From Rhabdochromatium marinum (GTDB taxonomy: Bacteria; Pseudomonadota; Gammaproteobacteria; Chromatiales; Chromatiaceae): a DNA stretch of 64,000 nucleotides. The position numbers and the translations under genes are program-made. The stretch is taken from assembly GCF_016583795.1 (NCBI RefSeq), contig NZ_NRRS01000002.1, positions 38,501 through 102,500 of the forward strand, given 5' to 3'. A model generated the notes under the pieces. The model ran no database searches. It saw nothing but the letters and a program-made list of their open reading frames with translations, and was not told the DNA's origin. Numbering within the stretch: position 1 is the stretch's first letter; every line of letters starts with the position of its first letter. Positions 15,992 to 26,700 of this stretch are shown piece after piece.

Positions 15992-17695
15992 TCAGCCGGT
16001 GGCACGAATACTGTCCGGCACCCACTCGGCATTGAGTCGCGCTATCAGGCCTTGCGCAATGGGATCTTGACGCAGCAGTGCCTCGGCCTCGCGCTGCCGC
16101 CGCTGCGCCTCACGCGCCCGGCGCCGCGCCGGGGTATCATTGCTCGCGCGCTGGGCCTGAATACGCAGCCGCACCGGCTGGCCGAGCACCTCGCGCAAGG
16201 ATTGCGCAAGCCGCTGTTCGGCGGTGTCAGCGCGGATCAAGTGCTCACAGTCCGGCTCCAGGCGCAGATGCAGTTCGCCATTCTCCCAAGACTGAAAGGC
16301 GCAGTGAGCCGCCAGTTCACGCCCCAGCCCGTGCACTGGCAGACGCTCGACTAGCTGATGCCAGTCCTGATCGCTCTCCAGATCCCCGGAAACGTCAGTC
16401 TGGTCGGCTTGGTCGACTTGAATCGCTGCCGCCGTTGCAGCAATCGCCGCGCTACCCTGATCGCCAGCCGCTTCCCCGGACTGACCACCAGCCGCCGGCG
16501 GTGACGTACCGGGCGCCGGCCCTGACCCGGACGGGGCTCCCGAGGGCGTGCGCGCAACTGGCGCGTGCTCAGGCTCGGGGCGAAACGCCAGGGCGCGCAG
16601 GAACACTATTTCCAGGCCAGCGCGCGGATCCGGTGCCAGCGGCAAATCCTGCTGGCCGATGGTGCACACCTGGTAGTAGAGTTGCAAATCCTCCGCCGCC
16701 ACGCGCTCGGCTAAAGCCTGCAATCGCGCATAATCCGGATCGGCGCGATCCAGCGTGGCCGGCACCTGCTGCGCCAAAGCCAACCGATGCAGGATTCCAA
16801 TCACCGTCTTGAGCACCCCGGCAAAGTCCGGAGTTAACTGCGCCACCCGGCCGATCTCCTCCAGCAGACGCGGACCGTCGTGATTGCACAGCGCCTCAAC
16901 CAGCGCCAGGGTCAGGTCATGATCCAGTGCCCCGAGCATGGCGCGCACATCGGCCACGCGCACCCGCCCGCCACCAAAGGCAATGCCCTGATCGAGCAGG
17001 CTGAGCCCATCGCGCATACTGCCCTCGGCCGCGCGCGCCAACAGCGCCAGCGCCTGGGGTTCAAATTCAATCCTCTCGGCCTCCAGCACCTCGCGAAAGC
17101 GCGCCTGGATCTGCTCCGGCAGCAGATGCTTGAGATTAAACTGCAAGCAGCGCGACAGCACCGTCGCCGGCAACTTTTGTGGATCGGTGGTCGCCAGCAC
17201 GAACTTAACATGCGGTGGCGGCTCTTCGAGGGTTTTCAGCAGCGCATTGAAGCTGCTGGCCGAAAACATGTGCACCTCATCGATTAAATACACTTTATAG
17301 CGGCCACGCACCGGCGCAAAGGGCACGTTATCAAGCAGCTCGCGGGTCTGGTCGACCTTGGTGCGTGAGGCGGCATCGACTTCCTGCAAGTCGATAAAAC
17401 GCCCCTCCTGAATTTCGCGACAGCTGGAACAGACTCCGCAGGGCGTAGCGCTAATGCCTTGCTCGCAATTCAGCGACTTGGCCAGAATGCGGGCCAGTGT
17501 AGTTTTACCAACACCACGGGTGCCAGTAAACAGATAAGCGTGATGCAACTGGCCGCGATCCAGCGCATTGGTCAACGCCTGAACCACATGCTCCTGACCG
17601 ACCAGATCGGCAAAGGTATTCGGGCGCCATTTGCGCGCCAGCACCTGATAGGGTGCCTGAGGCGACACGGCGGGGTCGGAATCACTTGGCGACAT
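15992..17695 (-). CDS. dnaX: DNA polymerase III subunit tau (clamp loader ATPase)
   Basis: 567 residues starting MSPSDSDPAVSPQAPYQVLARK. The AAA+ motor has Walker A GTRGVGKTTLARILA, a four-cysteine zinc module (CEQGISATPCGVCSSC), the DEVHMFSASSFNALLKTLEEPPP Walker B segment and sensor 1 ATTDPQKLP. A low-complexity Pro/Gly/Ala linker (about residues 390-445) leads to the C-terminal domain that contacts the polymerase and helicase. The long frame upstream of 17695 runs into the SRP RNA gene and is not coding. I see no A-rich slippery site in the linker like the one E. coli uses to make gamma, so only tau may be produced. Confidence 0.95.
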   Translation of the reverse strand: MSPSDSDPAVSPQAPYQVLARKWRPNTFADLVGQEHVVQALTNALDRGQLHHAYLFTGTRGVGKTTLARILAKSLNCEQGISATPCGVCSSCREIQEGRFIDLQEVDAASRTKVDQTRELLDNVPFAPVRGRYKVYLIDEVHMFSASSFNALLKTLEEPPPHVKFVLATTDPQKLPATVLSRCLQFNLKHLLPEQIQARFREVLEAERIEFEPQALALLARAAEGSMRDGLSLLDQGIAFGGGRVRVADVRAMLGALDHDLTLALVEALCNHDGPRLLEEIGRVAQLTPDFAGVLKTVIGILHRLALAQQVPATLDRADPDYARLQALAERVAAEDLQLYYQVCTIGQQDLPLAPDPRAGLEIVFLRALAFRPEPEHAPVARTPSGAPSGSGPAPGTSPPAAGGQSGEAAGDQGSAAIAATAAAIQVDQADQTDVSGDLESDQDWHQLVERLPVHGLGRELAAHCAFQSWENGELHLRLEPDCEHLIRADTAEQRLAQSLREVLGQPVRLRIQAQRASNDTPARRRAREAQRRQREAEALLRQDPIAQGLIARLNAEWVPDSIRATG

Positions 17696-17793
17696 GCGAG
17701 TGCAGCGAAAGAGCGTGGATAGCTGGAACGGGCGACAGACAAGACGATGCGCGCAGATTCGGTGCGCATCTGGAAAGATTAAGGGTGGCGAAC

Positions 17794-17891
17794 GATGCCA
17801 GCCACACCACGGCACAGACGTCAATCGCTGCGGCTGCTCCCTTCCGGGCCTGACCGGGTTCACGATCTAATCTTGCGCGGGGACCGACATC
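17794..17891 (-). ncRNA. ffs: Signal recognition particle RNA (4.5S, bacterial small type)
   Basis: The reverse strand contains the conserved apical SRP motif GGTCAGGCCCGGAAGGGAGC (GGAA tetraloop and the asymmetric bulge bound by Ffh). The flanks pair as a long hairpin with GATGTCGG at the 5' end and CTGGCATC at the 3' end, about 98 nt. It lies 98 nt upstream of dnaX on the same strand, a known neighbourhood for ffs. Exact ends are estimated from pairing. Confidence 0.93.
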
Positions 17892-18094
17892 ATCCACCAT
17901 TGACAAGCAGCACCGCAGATTCTACTAGCTGCGCCGTGCAGAGTGCAAAGTTAGCAGAGAGCGGGAGGGGATACAAGCCGGGTGGCATGATCCCCTGGAG
18001 TTTCAGCCAGTGCATCCCCACTGTATCGCGGCAGAGATGATTCACAACTGTAACCATGTAAGCGCCTACGAAGGCGTTAGGTCACCTTGAGCTT

Positions 18095-19600
18095 ATGAGT
18101 ATCCCACCCCTGCAATTACGCCGGTTGGCGTTGACCTTGCTGCTCGGCGCGCTGGCCGGGCATGTTCTGGCAATGCCACCCGCACATTCGCCCGCTACCA
18201 CGCCTGCAAGCCATGCCCCGACACCAGCGCCCGCCACGGCTAGCGCGCCGGGCGCTACACAGGACAAGCCTCAGGTCGTCGAGACTACACTCGACAATGG
18301 CCTGAAGATTCTGGTCAAGCCGGATCGGCGCGCCCCCATTGTGACCTCGCAGGTCTGGTACCGGGTCGGCTCCAGTTATGAATATGGCGGCATCACCGGA
18401 GTGTCGCATCTGTTGGAGCACATGATGTTTAAGGGTACCGAGCGTCTGGCGCCCGGCGAGTTCTCGCGCATTATCGCTGCCAATGGCGGTGACGAAAACG
18501 CGTTTACCAGTCGTGATTACACCGCGTACTTTCAAACCTTAGCGGCCGACCGGCTGGAAATCTCCTTTAAACTTGAAGCTGAGCGCATGCGCCGCCTCGC
18601 CCTGCCGAAGGATGAATTTCTTAAGGAACTGGAGGTGGTCAAGGAGGAGCGCCGTCTGCGCACTGAAGACGACCCCGAATCCATGACCTTTGAACGCTTC
18701 AACGCGACAGCCTATGAAGCCTCGCCCTATCGCATCCCGATCATTGGCTGGTCCAGCGATCTTGACTCAATTCAGGTTGAGGATCTGCGCGCTTGGTACC
18801 GACGCTGGTATGCGCCCAACAATGCCACCCTGGTGGTGGTGGGCGATGTTGACCCGGCTGAGGTCTTTGCGTTGGCGAACAAGCATTTCGCCCCCTTGCA
18901 GCCGGAACCTATCGCCCCTCCCAAACCGCGCACCGAACCCGAGCAAATCGGCGCCAAGTCGCTGATCGTGCGCGCCCCCGCGAAGGAACCCTATCTGCTG
19001 TTTGGCTATAAGACACCGGCGCTGCACGAGCTCGGCCCGGACAGCGAGCAGGCCTGGGAGCCCTATGCCCTGGAAATGCTCGCCGCCGTGCTCGATGATG
19101 GCGCCAGCTCGCGCTTCAGTCGTCACTTGGTGCGCGGCCAACAGATTGCCGCCGCCGCCGATGCCAGCTACAGTGCCTTCAGCCGCCTCTCCGGCATGCT
19201 GCTGTTCGATGGCACCCCGGCCAAGGGACAGGACATTGAGGCGCTGGAACAGGCCATGCTCGCCGAGATCGGGCAACTGCGCGACGAGCCGGTCGCGCCC
19301 GATGAATTGGCGCGTATTCGCACCCAGCTGATTGCCGGCAAAATCTACGAACAAGATTCGGTCTTCTACCAGGCGATGCTGCTCGGGCAGCTTGAAAGCG
19401 TCGGACTTGGCTGGCGCCTGGCAGATGACTATGTCAAGCACCTTGCCGCCGTGACCCCGGAGCAAATCCAGGCCGTCGCGCGCCGCTACATCCGCCCTGA
19501 GAATCGCACCCGTGCCGTACTGGAGCCGCTGCCACTGGATGGCGCGACGAACGAAGCCTCGGCGGTCACGGCTACCGGAGATCACCGCCATGTTCGTTAA
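18095..19600 (+). CDS. M16 family zinc metallopeptidase, catalytic subunit (PqqL-like), exported
   Basis: 501 residues with a signal peptide (LRRLALTLLLGALAGHVLA). The inverted zinc motif HxxEH is in VSHLLEHMMFKGTERL, with the distal zinc-binding Glu in KELEVVKEERRLRTEDDPE. Two M16 half-domains follow. It probably degrades peptides in the periplasm. Its stop overlaps the start of the second M16 gene, which lacks the zinc motif; such pairs form heterodimers with one active and one substrate-holding chain. An unassigned stretch of about 200 nt precedes it, with a short hairpin at about 18060-18078 and no clear promoter. Confidence 0.93.
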   Translation: MSIPPLQLRRLALTLLLGALAGHVLAMPPAHSPATTPASHAPTPAPATASAPGATQDKPQVVETTLDNGLKILVKPDRRAPIVTSQVWYRVGSSYEYGGITGVSHLLEHMMFKGTERLAPGEFSRIIAANGGDENAFTSRDYTAYFQTLAADRLEISFKLEAERMRRLALPKDEFLKELEVVKEERRLRTEDDPESMTFERFNATAYEASPYRIPIIGWSSDLDSIQVEDLRAWYRRWYAPNNATLVVVGDVDPAEVFALANKHFAPLQPEPIAPPKPRTEPEQIGAKSLIVRAPAKEPYLLFGYKTPALHELGPDSEQAWEPYALEMLAAVLDDGASSRFSRHLVRGQQIAAAADASYSAFSRLSGMLLFDGTPAKGQDIEALEQAMLAEIGQLRDEPVAPDELARIRTQLIAGKIYEQDSVFYQAMLLGQLESVGLGWRLADDYVKHLAAVTPEQIQAVARRYIRPENRTRAVLEPLPLDGATNEASAVTATGDHRHVR

Positions 19601-20969
19601 GCTTCGCCCCTTGCAACTGTTCGCCTGTTTGTTGCTCGCCAGTGCGCCCCTGAGCCAGATCCTGGCCGGACCGCCGATTCAGCACTGGCAGACCGCTCAG
19701 GGCAGTCAGGTGTTGTTCGTTGCGGCGCCCGATTTGCCGATGCTCGACATTCGCGTCGCCCTGGATGCTGGCAGCGGACGCGATGGCGCCCGCCCCGGTC
19801 TGGCGTCCCTGACCGCCAGCCTGCTCACCCAGGGCGCGGGCGACTGGGATGCCGACACCATTGCCGAGCGCATTGAGTCCATCGGTGCTCAGCTCAGCGC
19901 CAGTGCTGACCGCGATATGACCACCGTCAGCCTGCGCACCCTGACCGCCCCGGCGGATCTCGATGCCGCCGTCGCCACCCTGACGCAGGTCCTGAGCGCG
20001 CCACGTTTCGCCCCGACGGATGTTGCGCGCCTGCAACGCAACCGCTTGACCGCACTGCGCCAGGCGGAGCAGGATCCGGGCACAGTCGGGCGCAAGGCGC
20101 TCTACCAGGCCGTGTTTGGCGATCATCCCTATGCCAGTGATCCGCAAGGCACCGCTGCCAGCATTGAACAGCTGACTCCGGAGGACTTCAAGCGCTTCCA
20201 TCAGGACTACTATCGCGCCACAGGGGCCACCATCGCCCTGGTCGGAGCCATCGACCGGGCGCAGGCCGAAGCCATTGCGACGGCCATTGCCGCCGGTCTG
20301 CCCCGGGGAGCCGCCCCACCACCACTGCCGCCAGTACAGGCGCCGGAGCAGGGCCGCACTCAGGTCATCGCCTTCCCCTCCAGCCAGACGCATCTCTATG
20401 CCGGTCAGCCGGGCATGCGACGCGGCGATCCGGATTATTTTCCGCTCTATGTCGGCAACCATATCCTCGGCGGCAGCGGCCTGGTATCGTTGCTCATGGA
20501 GCAGGTGCGCGAACAGCGCGGCCTGTCCTACAGCGTCTACAGTTACTTCCTGCCACTGGCGCAACGCGGACCCTTCGTGCTGGGGCTGCAAACCAAGAAT
20601 GCGCAAGCCGAACAGGCGCGCTCAGTGCTGCTCGACACCCTCAAACAATTCATCGACACCGGCCCGACCCAGAAGCAGCTCGATGATGCAGTCAAGAACA
20701 TCACCGGTGGCTTTCCGCTGCGCATTGCCAGCAACAGCAAGATCGTGGCCTATCTGGCGGTCATCGGCTTCTATGATCTGCCACTGGATTATCTGGAACG
20801 CTTTACCGACCGCATCCGCGCGGTCACCCACGAGCAGATTCACGCCGCCTTCCAGCGTCGCGTTCATCCCGAGCAGCTGCAAATCGTGATGGTTGGTCAG
20901 CCCGCCACCGGCGAACCAGTGGCGCCGACCACCGCCGCAGCGTCCCTGACCACCCCGGACGGACGCTGA
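19590..20969 (+). CDS. M16 family peptidase-like protein, non-catalytic partner, exported
   Basis: 459 residues starting MFVKLRPLQLFACLLLASAP, a signal peptide. The M16 fold is recognisable (LDIRVALDAGSGRDGARPGL, VGNHILGGSGLVSLLMEQVR, REQRGLSYSVYSYF), but the HxxEH zinc site is replaced by LTASLLTQGAG, so it cannot cut. The start overlaps the end of the catalytic gene by 11 nt, which implies coupled translation and a heterodimer. It contains the C-terminal-type R/Y substrate-anchoring motif in QRGLSYSVYS. Confidence 0.92.
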   Translation: MFVKLRPLQLFACLLLASAPLSQILAGPPIQHWQTAQGSQVLFVAAPDLPMLDIRVALDAGSGRDGARPGLASLTASLLTQGAGDWDADTIAERIESIGAQLSASADRDMTTVSLRTLTAPADLDAAVATLTQVLSAPRFAPTDVARLQRNRLTALRQAEQDPGTVGRKALYQAVFGDHPYASDPQGTAASIEQLTPEDFKRFHQDYYRATGATIALVGAIDRAQAEAIATAIAAGLPRGAAPPPLPPVQAPEQGRTQVIAFPSSQTHLYAGQPGMRRGDPDYFPLYVGNHILGGSGLVSLLMEQVREQRGLSYSVYSYFLPLAQRGPFVLGLQTKNAQAEQARSVLLDTLKQFIDTGPTQKQLDDAVKNITGGFPLRIASNSKIVAYLAVIGFYDLPLDYLERFTDRIRAVTHEQIHAAFQRRVHPEQLQIVMVGQPATGEPVAPTTAAASLTTPDGR

Positions 20970-21019
20970 CCCTGGCCCGCGCACAGCCTTCCAAGCGGCG
21001 CGGTGCTGCGCCGGGCCAG

Positions 21020-21562
21020 GTGCGTCTGATCGGCGGGCGCTTCGGCGGGCGGCGTCTGCCCATTCCAGATCAGCCCGGCTTGCGCCCCACCGGCGACCGT
21101 GCCCGCGAAACCCTGTTTAACTGGCTGCAACCCATCCTCAGCGGCAGCCGCTGCCTGGATGTCTTCGCCGGCAGCGGTGCCCTGGGGTTCGAGGCCTTAT
21201 CGCGCGGCGCGGCGCAGGTGGTGATGCTGGAGCGCAATGCACTGGTCGCGCGCCAATTGCGCGCCAATGCCAGGCAGCTGGCCGCCGCAGCGCTCGATAT
21301 TCAGCAGACCGACAGCCTGCGCTGGCTCGCCACCAGTCCCCCGCGCCCGTTCAACATTGTCTTTCTCGATCCGCCCTTCGCTGCCGACCTGCTGCCCGCC
21401 AGCCTGGAACAGCTCAGCACCCGGCCCTGGTTAGCACCCGAGGCGCGGATCTATCTCGAAACCGCTGCCCAGGCACCGGCCATCGAGCTTCCCAGCGGTT
21501 GGCACTGGCTGCGTGAGAAAAGCGCTGGGCAGGTGCGTTATGGGCTGGCAATCGCAGCCTAG
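21020..21562 (+). CDS. rsmD: 16S rRNA (guanine966-N2)-methyltransferase RsmD
   Basis: 180 residues from a GTG start: VRLIGGRFGGRRLPIP, GLRPTGDRARETLFNWL, the SAM-binding CLDVFAGSGALGFEALSRGA, and the N6/N2-methylase motif IVFLDPPFAAD. It methylates G966 in 16S rRNA during 30S assembly. The start is uncertain: the frame stays open upstream to the end of the preceding gene, and E. coli RsmD has about ten residues before the matching position, but no ATG or good ribosome site is seen there. Confidence 0.93.
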   Translation: MRLIGGRFGGRRLPIPDQPGLRPTGDRARETLFNWLQPILSGSRCLDVFAGSGALGFEALSRGAAQVVMLERNALVARQLRANARQLAAAALDIQQTDSLRWLATSPPRPFNIVFLDPPFAADLLPASLEQLSTRPWLAPEARIYLETAAQAPAIELPSGWHWLREKSAGQVRYGLAIAA

Positions 21563-21636
21563 CCGCGCGCTTGCCGACGCAGATCCCAGGCTGTGTGGAG
21601 GATCGACCGCTTGAAATCCCCCGCGCCATGGGCTAG

Positions 21637-23664
<2,028 letters not shown>

Positions 23665-23730
23665 GTCCGGTGCATGTATCTCCGGGCCGCCGGCCGCCTT
23701 TCCTAATCGTCGTCGCACAGGATTTTGCCG

Positions 23731-26700
23731 TTGGCATCAAACGATCTGTCGGACCTCGCTGAAGTCCGGGTACCACCCAACAACACCAACGCCGAGCAAT
23801 CCCTGCTCGGCGCCCTGATGCTCGAAAACAGCACCTGGGAACAGGTGGCGGACAAGGTCTGCGAAGAGGATTTTTATCGCCAGGAGCATCGGGTGCTGTT
23901 TCGTGGCATCGCGATTCTTGCCGAGGACAATCAACCCTTCGATGTGGTGACCCTGTCGGAAGCGCTCAGCAAGCGCAATCTGTTGGAGGACTGCGGCGGT
24001 CTGCCCTATCTGGCCGAGATTGATCGCAACACCGCCTCCGCTGCCAATGCGCTACATTATGCGCGCATCGTGCGCTTCAACTCGGTGCTGCGCCAGCTGG
24101 CGCGTGCCGGAGTGGAAATCGCCGATCTGGCCTATGCCACCGAAGGTCGCGGTGAAGCGGAAATTCTCGATCTGGCCGAAGCCAAGGTGTTCCAGATCGC
24201 CGAGCAGCTCAGCCGTGGCGGCGGCGGCTTTCAGCCGATTCGCAATCTGCTGGTCACCGCGATGGACAAGATCGACGAGCTCTACCATCGCGAAGAACCC
24301 ATTACCGGCGTACCCACCGGTTTCACCGACTTCGATATGAAAACCTCCGGCCTGCAAGCGGCGGATCTCATTATCGTCGCCGGGCGACCGTCGATGGGCA
24401 AATGCCTCGACGCGAAGACCGAGATTCCGCTCGCGGACGGGTGCGTCGAAACCATCGAAACCCTGTTTTACCGCCGCCAAGCCGAGTTGCTGACACTCAA
24501 TGATCGGATGCGACTGGAGACGGCACAGGCAAACGCTTTCGTGGATGACGGCTTCAAATCCGTTTTTCGCGTGACCACCAGGCTCGGACGCGTTGTCGAA
24601 ACCACCGCCACGCATCCCTTTTTGACCCTGGAAGGCTGGAAGCCGCTCGGTGAACTCGCCATCGGCGACACCATTGGCGTCCCGCGTCGCCTGCCCATCT
24701 TTGGCACGCGGGCGATGCGCGAGTGCGAGGTCAAGCTGCTCAGCTACCTGCTTGGCGATGGTTGCTTCAGAAACCGAACGCCGAAACTGATTAATGAAAA
24801 CGCTGCGATTCAGGCGGACTTTATCGCGGCGGCACAGGAATTCGGCGGAGTGCGCGCACAGCTCAAGCAGCGCCCAGACCGCACTCCTGAGGTTTGCGTG
24901 ATCGGTGATCGCGCGCAAATCCAGAGCCAACGCAAAGCCTTTGGTCAGGCGCTTACGGACGCCTTGATCGCGGCTGGCTCTTCCCAGCGATCACTGGCTC
25001 TCGCAACAGGCGCCAGTCCAGCCAGCGTGTGCAACTGGACTCAAGGCCGGAGCATGCCCGGCGCGGCGCTGTTCGAACGAATTCATACCTTTTTTACCGA
25101 TGCGCACGTCACCTGGGATCCCAATCCACGGGTGGATGGCGCAAAAAACGGCCCCAACGCCCTAACCCGCTGGCTCATTGAACTTGGACTCTGGGAACGC
25201 GATGCGCATGGTAAATTCGTTCCTGCCCCCGTCTTTCAACTGCCGAAGAATCAACTGGCGCTGTTTCTGAACCGGCTCTTTGCCACCGATGGTTGGGCAA
25301 CACGACTCAGCAGCGGACAATGTCAACTCGGCTACGCCTCGGTCAGCGAGCGCCTCGCCCGACAGATCCAGCACCTCCTGCTGCGCTTCGGCATCATCGC
25401 CAAGCTGCGTCACCGCCGCATTCGCCGCGAACAGAATGACTCCCATGCCTGGCAATTGGATATCACCGATGGCGACTCGATAAGAACTTTTGCCGCTGAG
25501 ATTGGCATCTTTTCGAAAGAGGCGGCCCTTGAACGAGTGCTTGATGCGCTCGCGCAAAAGCGCCAGCAGACCAACACCGACCTGATTCCAGTAGCCGTTT
25601 GGGAGCGGCTGCGAGCAATGAAGGGCGAGGAGTCCTGGAGTCATCTTGCCGAGCGCGCGGGCTTGATCGGAACCAGCAACATCCATGTAGGCAAGCGCGC
25701 CCTGTCACGGCAACGGCTCGCGCGGCTGGCTCATGCCTTGCAGGACCAATCCCTTAGCGATCTCGCCAGCAGCGATCTGTTCTGGGACCCCATCGTCGCC
25801 ATCGAATCCCTTGGCCGGCGTCAGGTCTATGATCTGACGGTTCCCGACACCCACAATTTCGTCGCCAACGACATTTGCGTGCACAACACCAGCTTCGCAA
25901 TGAACATCGCCGAAAATGTCGCTATCAAAACCGGCAAAGGCGTCGCCATCTTCAGCATGGAAATGCCCGGCGACTCGCTGGCCATGCGCATGATGTCCTC
26001 GCTCGGTCAGATCGATCAGCATCGGGTGCGCACTGGCAAGCTCGGCGATGACGATTGGCCGCGTCTGACTTCGGCTGTCAGCATGCTCTCGCAAGTGTCC
26101 ATGCACATTGATGACACCGGCGGCCTGTCGCCAACCGAGGTGCGCGCCCGCGTGCGTCGGCTGCAACGCGAGCTGAAGCGCGAAGACAAGGAGCTGGGAC
26201 TGATCGTGCTCGACTACCTGCAACTCATGCAGGCATCCACCGCCGGGGAGAACCGTGCGACCGAAATCTCGCTGATTTCCCGCTCGCTCAAATCGCTGGC
26301 AAAAGAGCTGAACGTACCCGTTGTTGCTCTATCACAGCTCAACAGAAGCCTGGAAAACCGTCCCAACAAACGGCCGGTGATGTCCGATCTCCGCGAATGT
26401 GTCACTGGAGATACCAAAGTTGTGCTGGCGGATGGTCGCCGGATTCCGATTGCCGAGCTGTGCGGTAGCCAGGCTCGGGTGTTGGCCATTGATACCAGGG
26501 GACGACTCATCGAGGCCGAAGCCGAGTGTGTCTGGCAAGTTGGCACTCGACACGTTTTCAGTATCAAGCTGGCAAGTGGGCGAGTCATGCGCGCGACGGC
26601 CGAGCACCGGCTCAAAGGCGCAAATGGTTGGATCAAAGTCAGTGAGTTAGCCCAGGGCACCCGTCTGGCAACAGCGCGCTTACTACCCGAGCCTCGTCAA

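Noticed and set aside
16400..16600. dnaX programmed frameshift site for the gamma subunit
   Set aside because: No A-rich heptamer was found in the linker-coding region.
17696..17863. N-terminal extension of DnaX from the upstream Met
   Set aside because: The extension overlaps the SRP RNA gene and has no similarity to the DnaX N-terminus.
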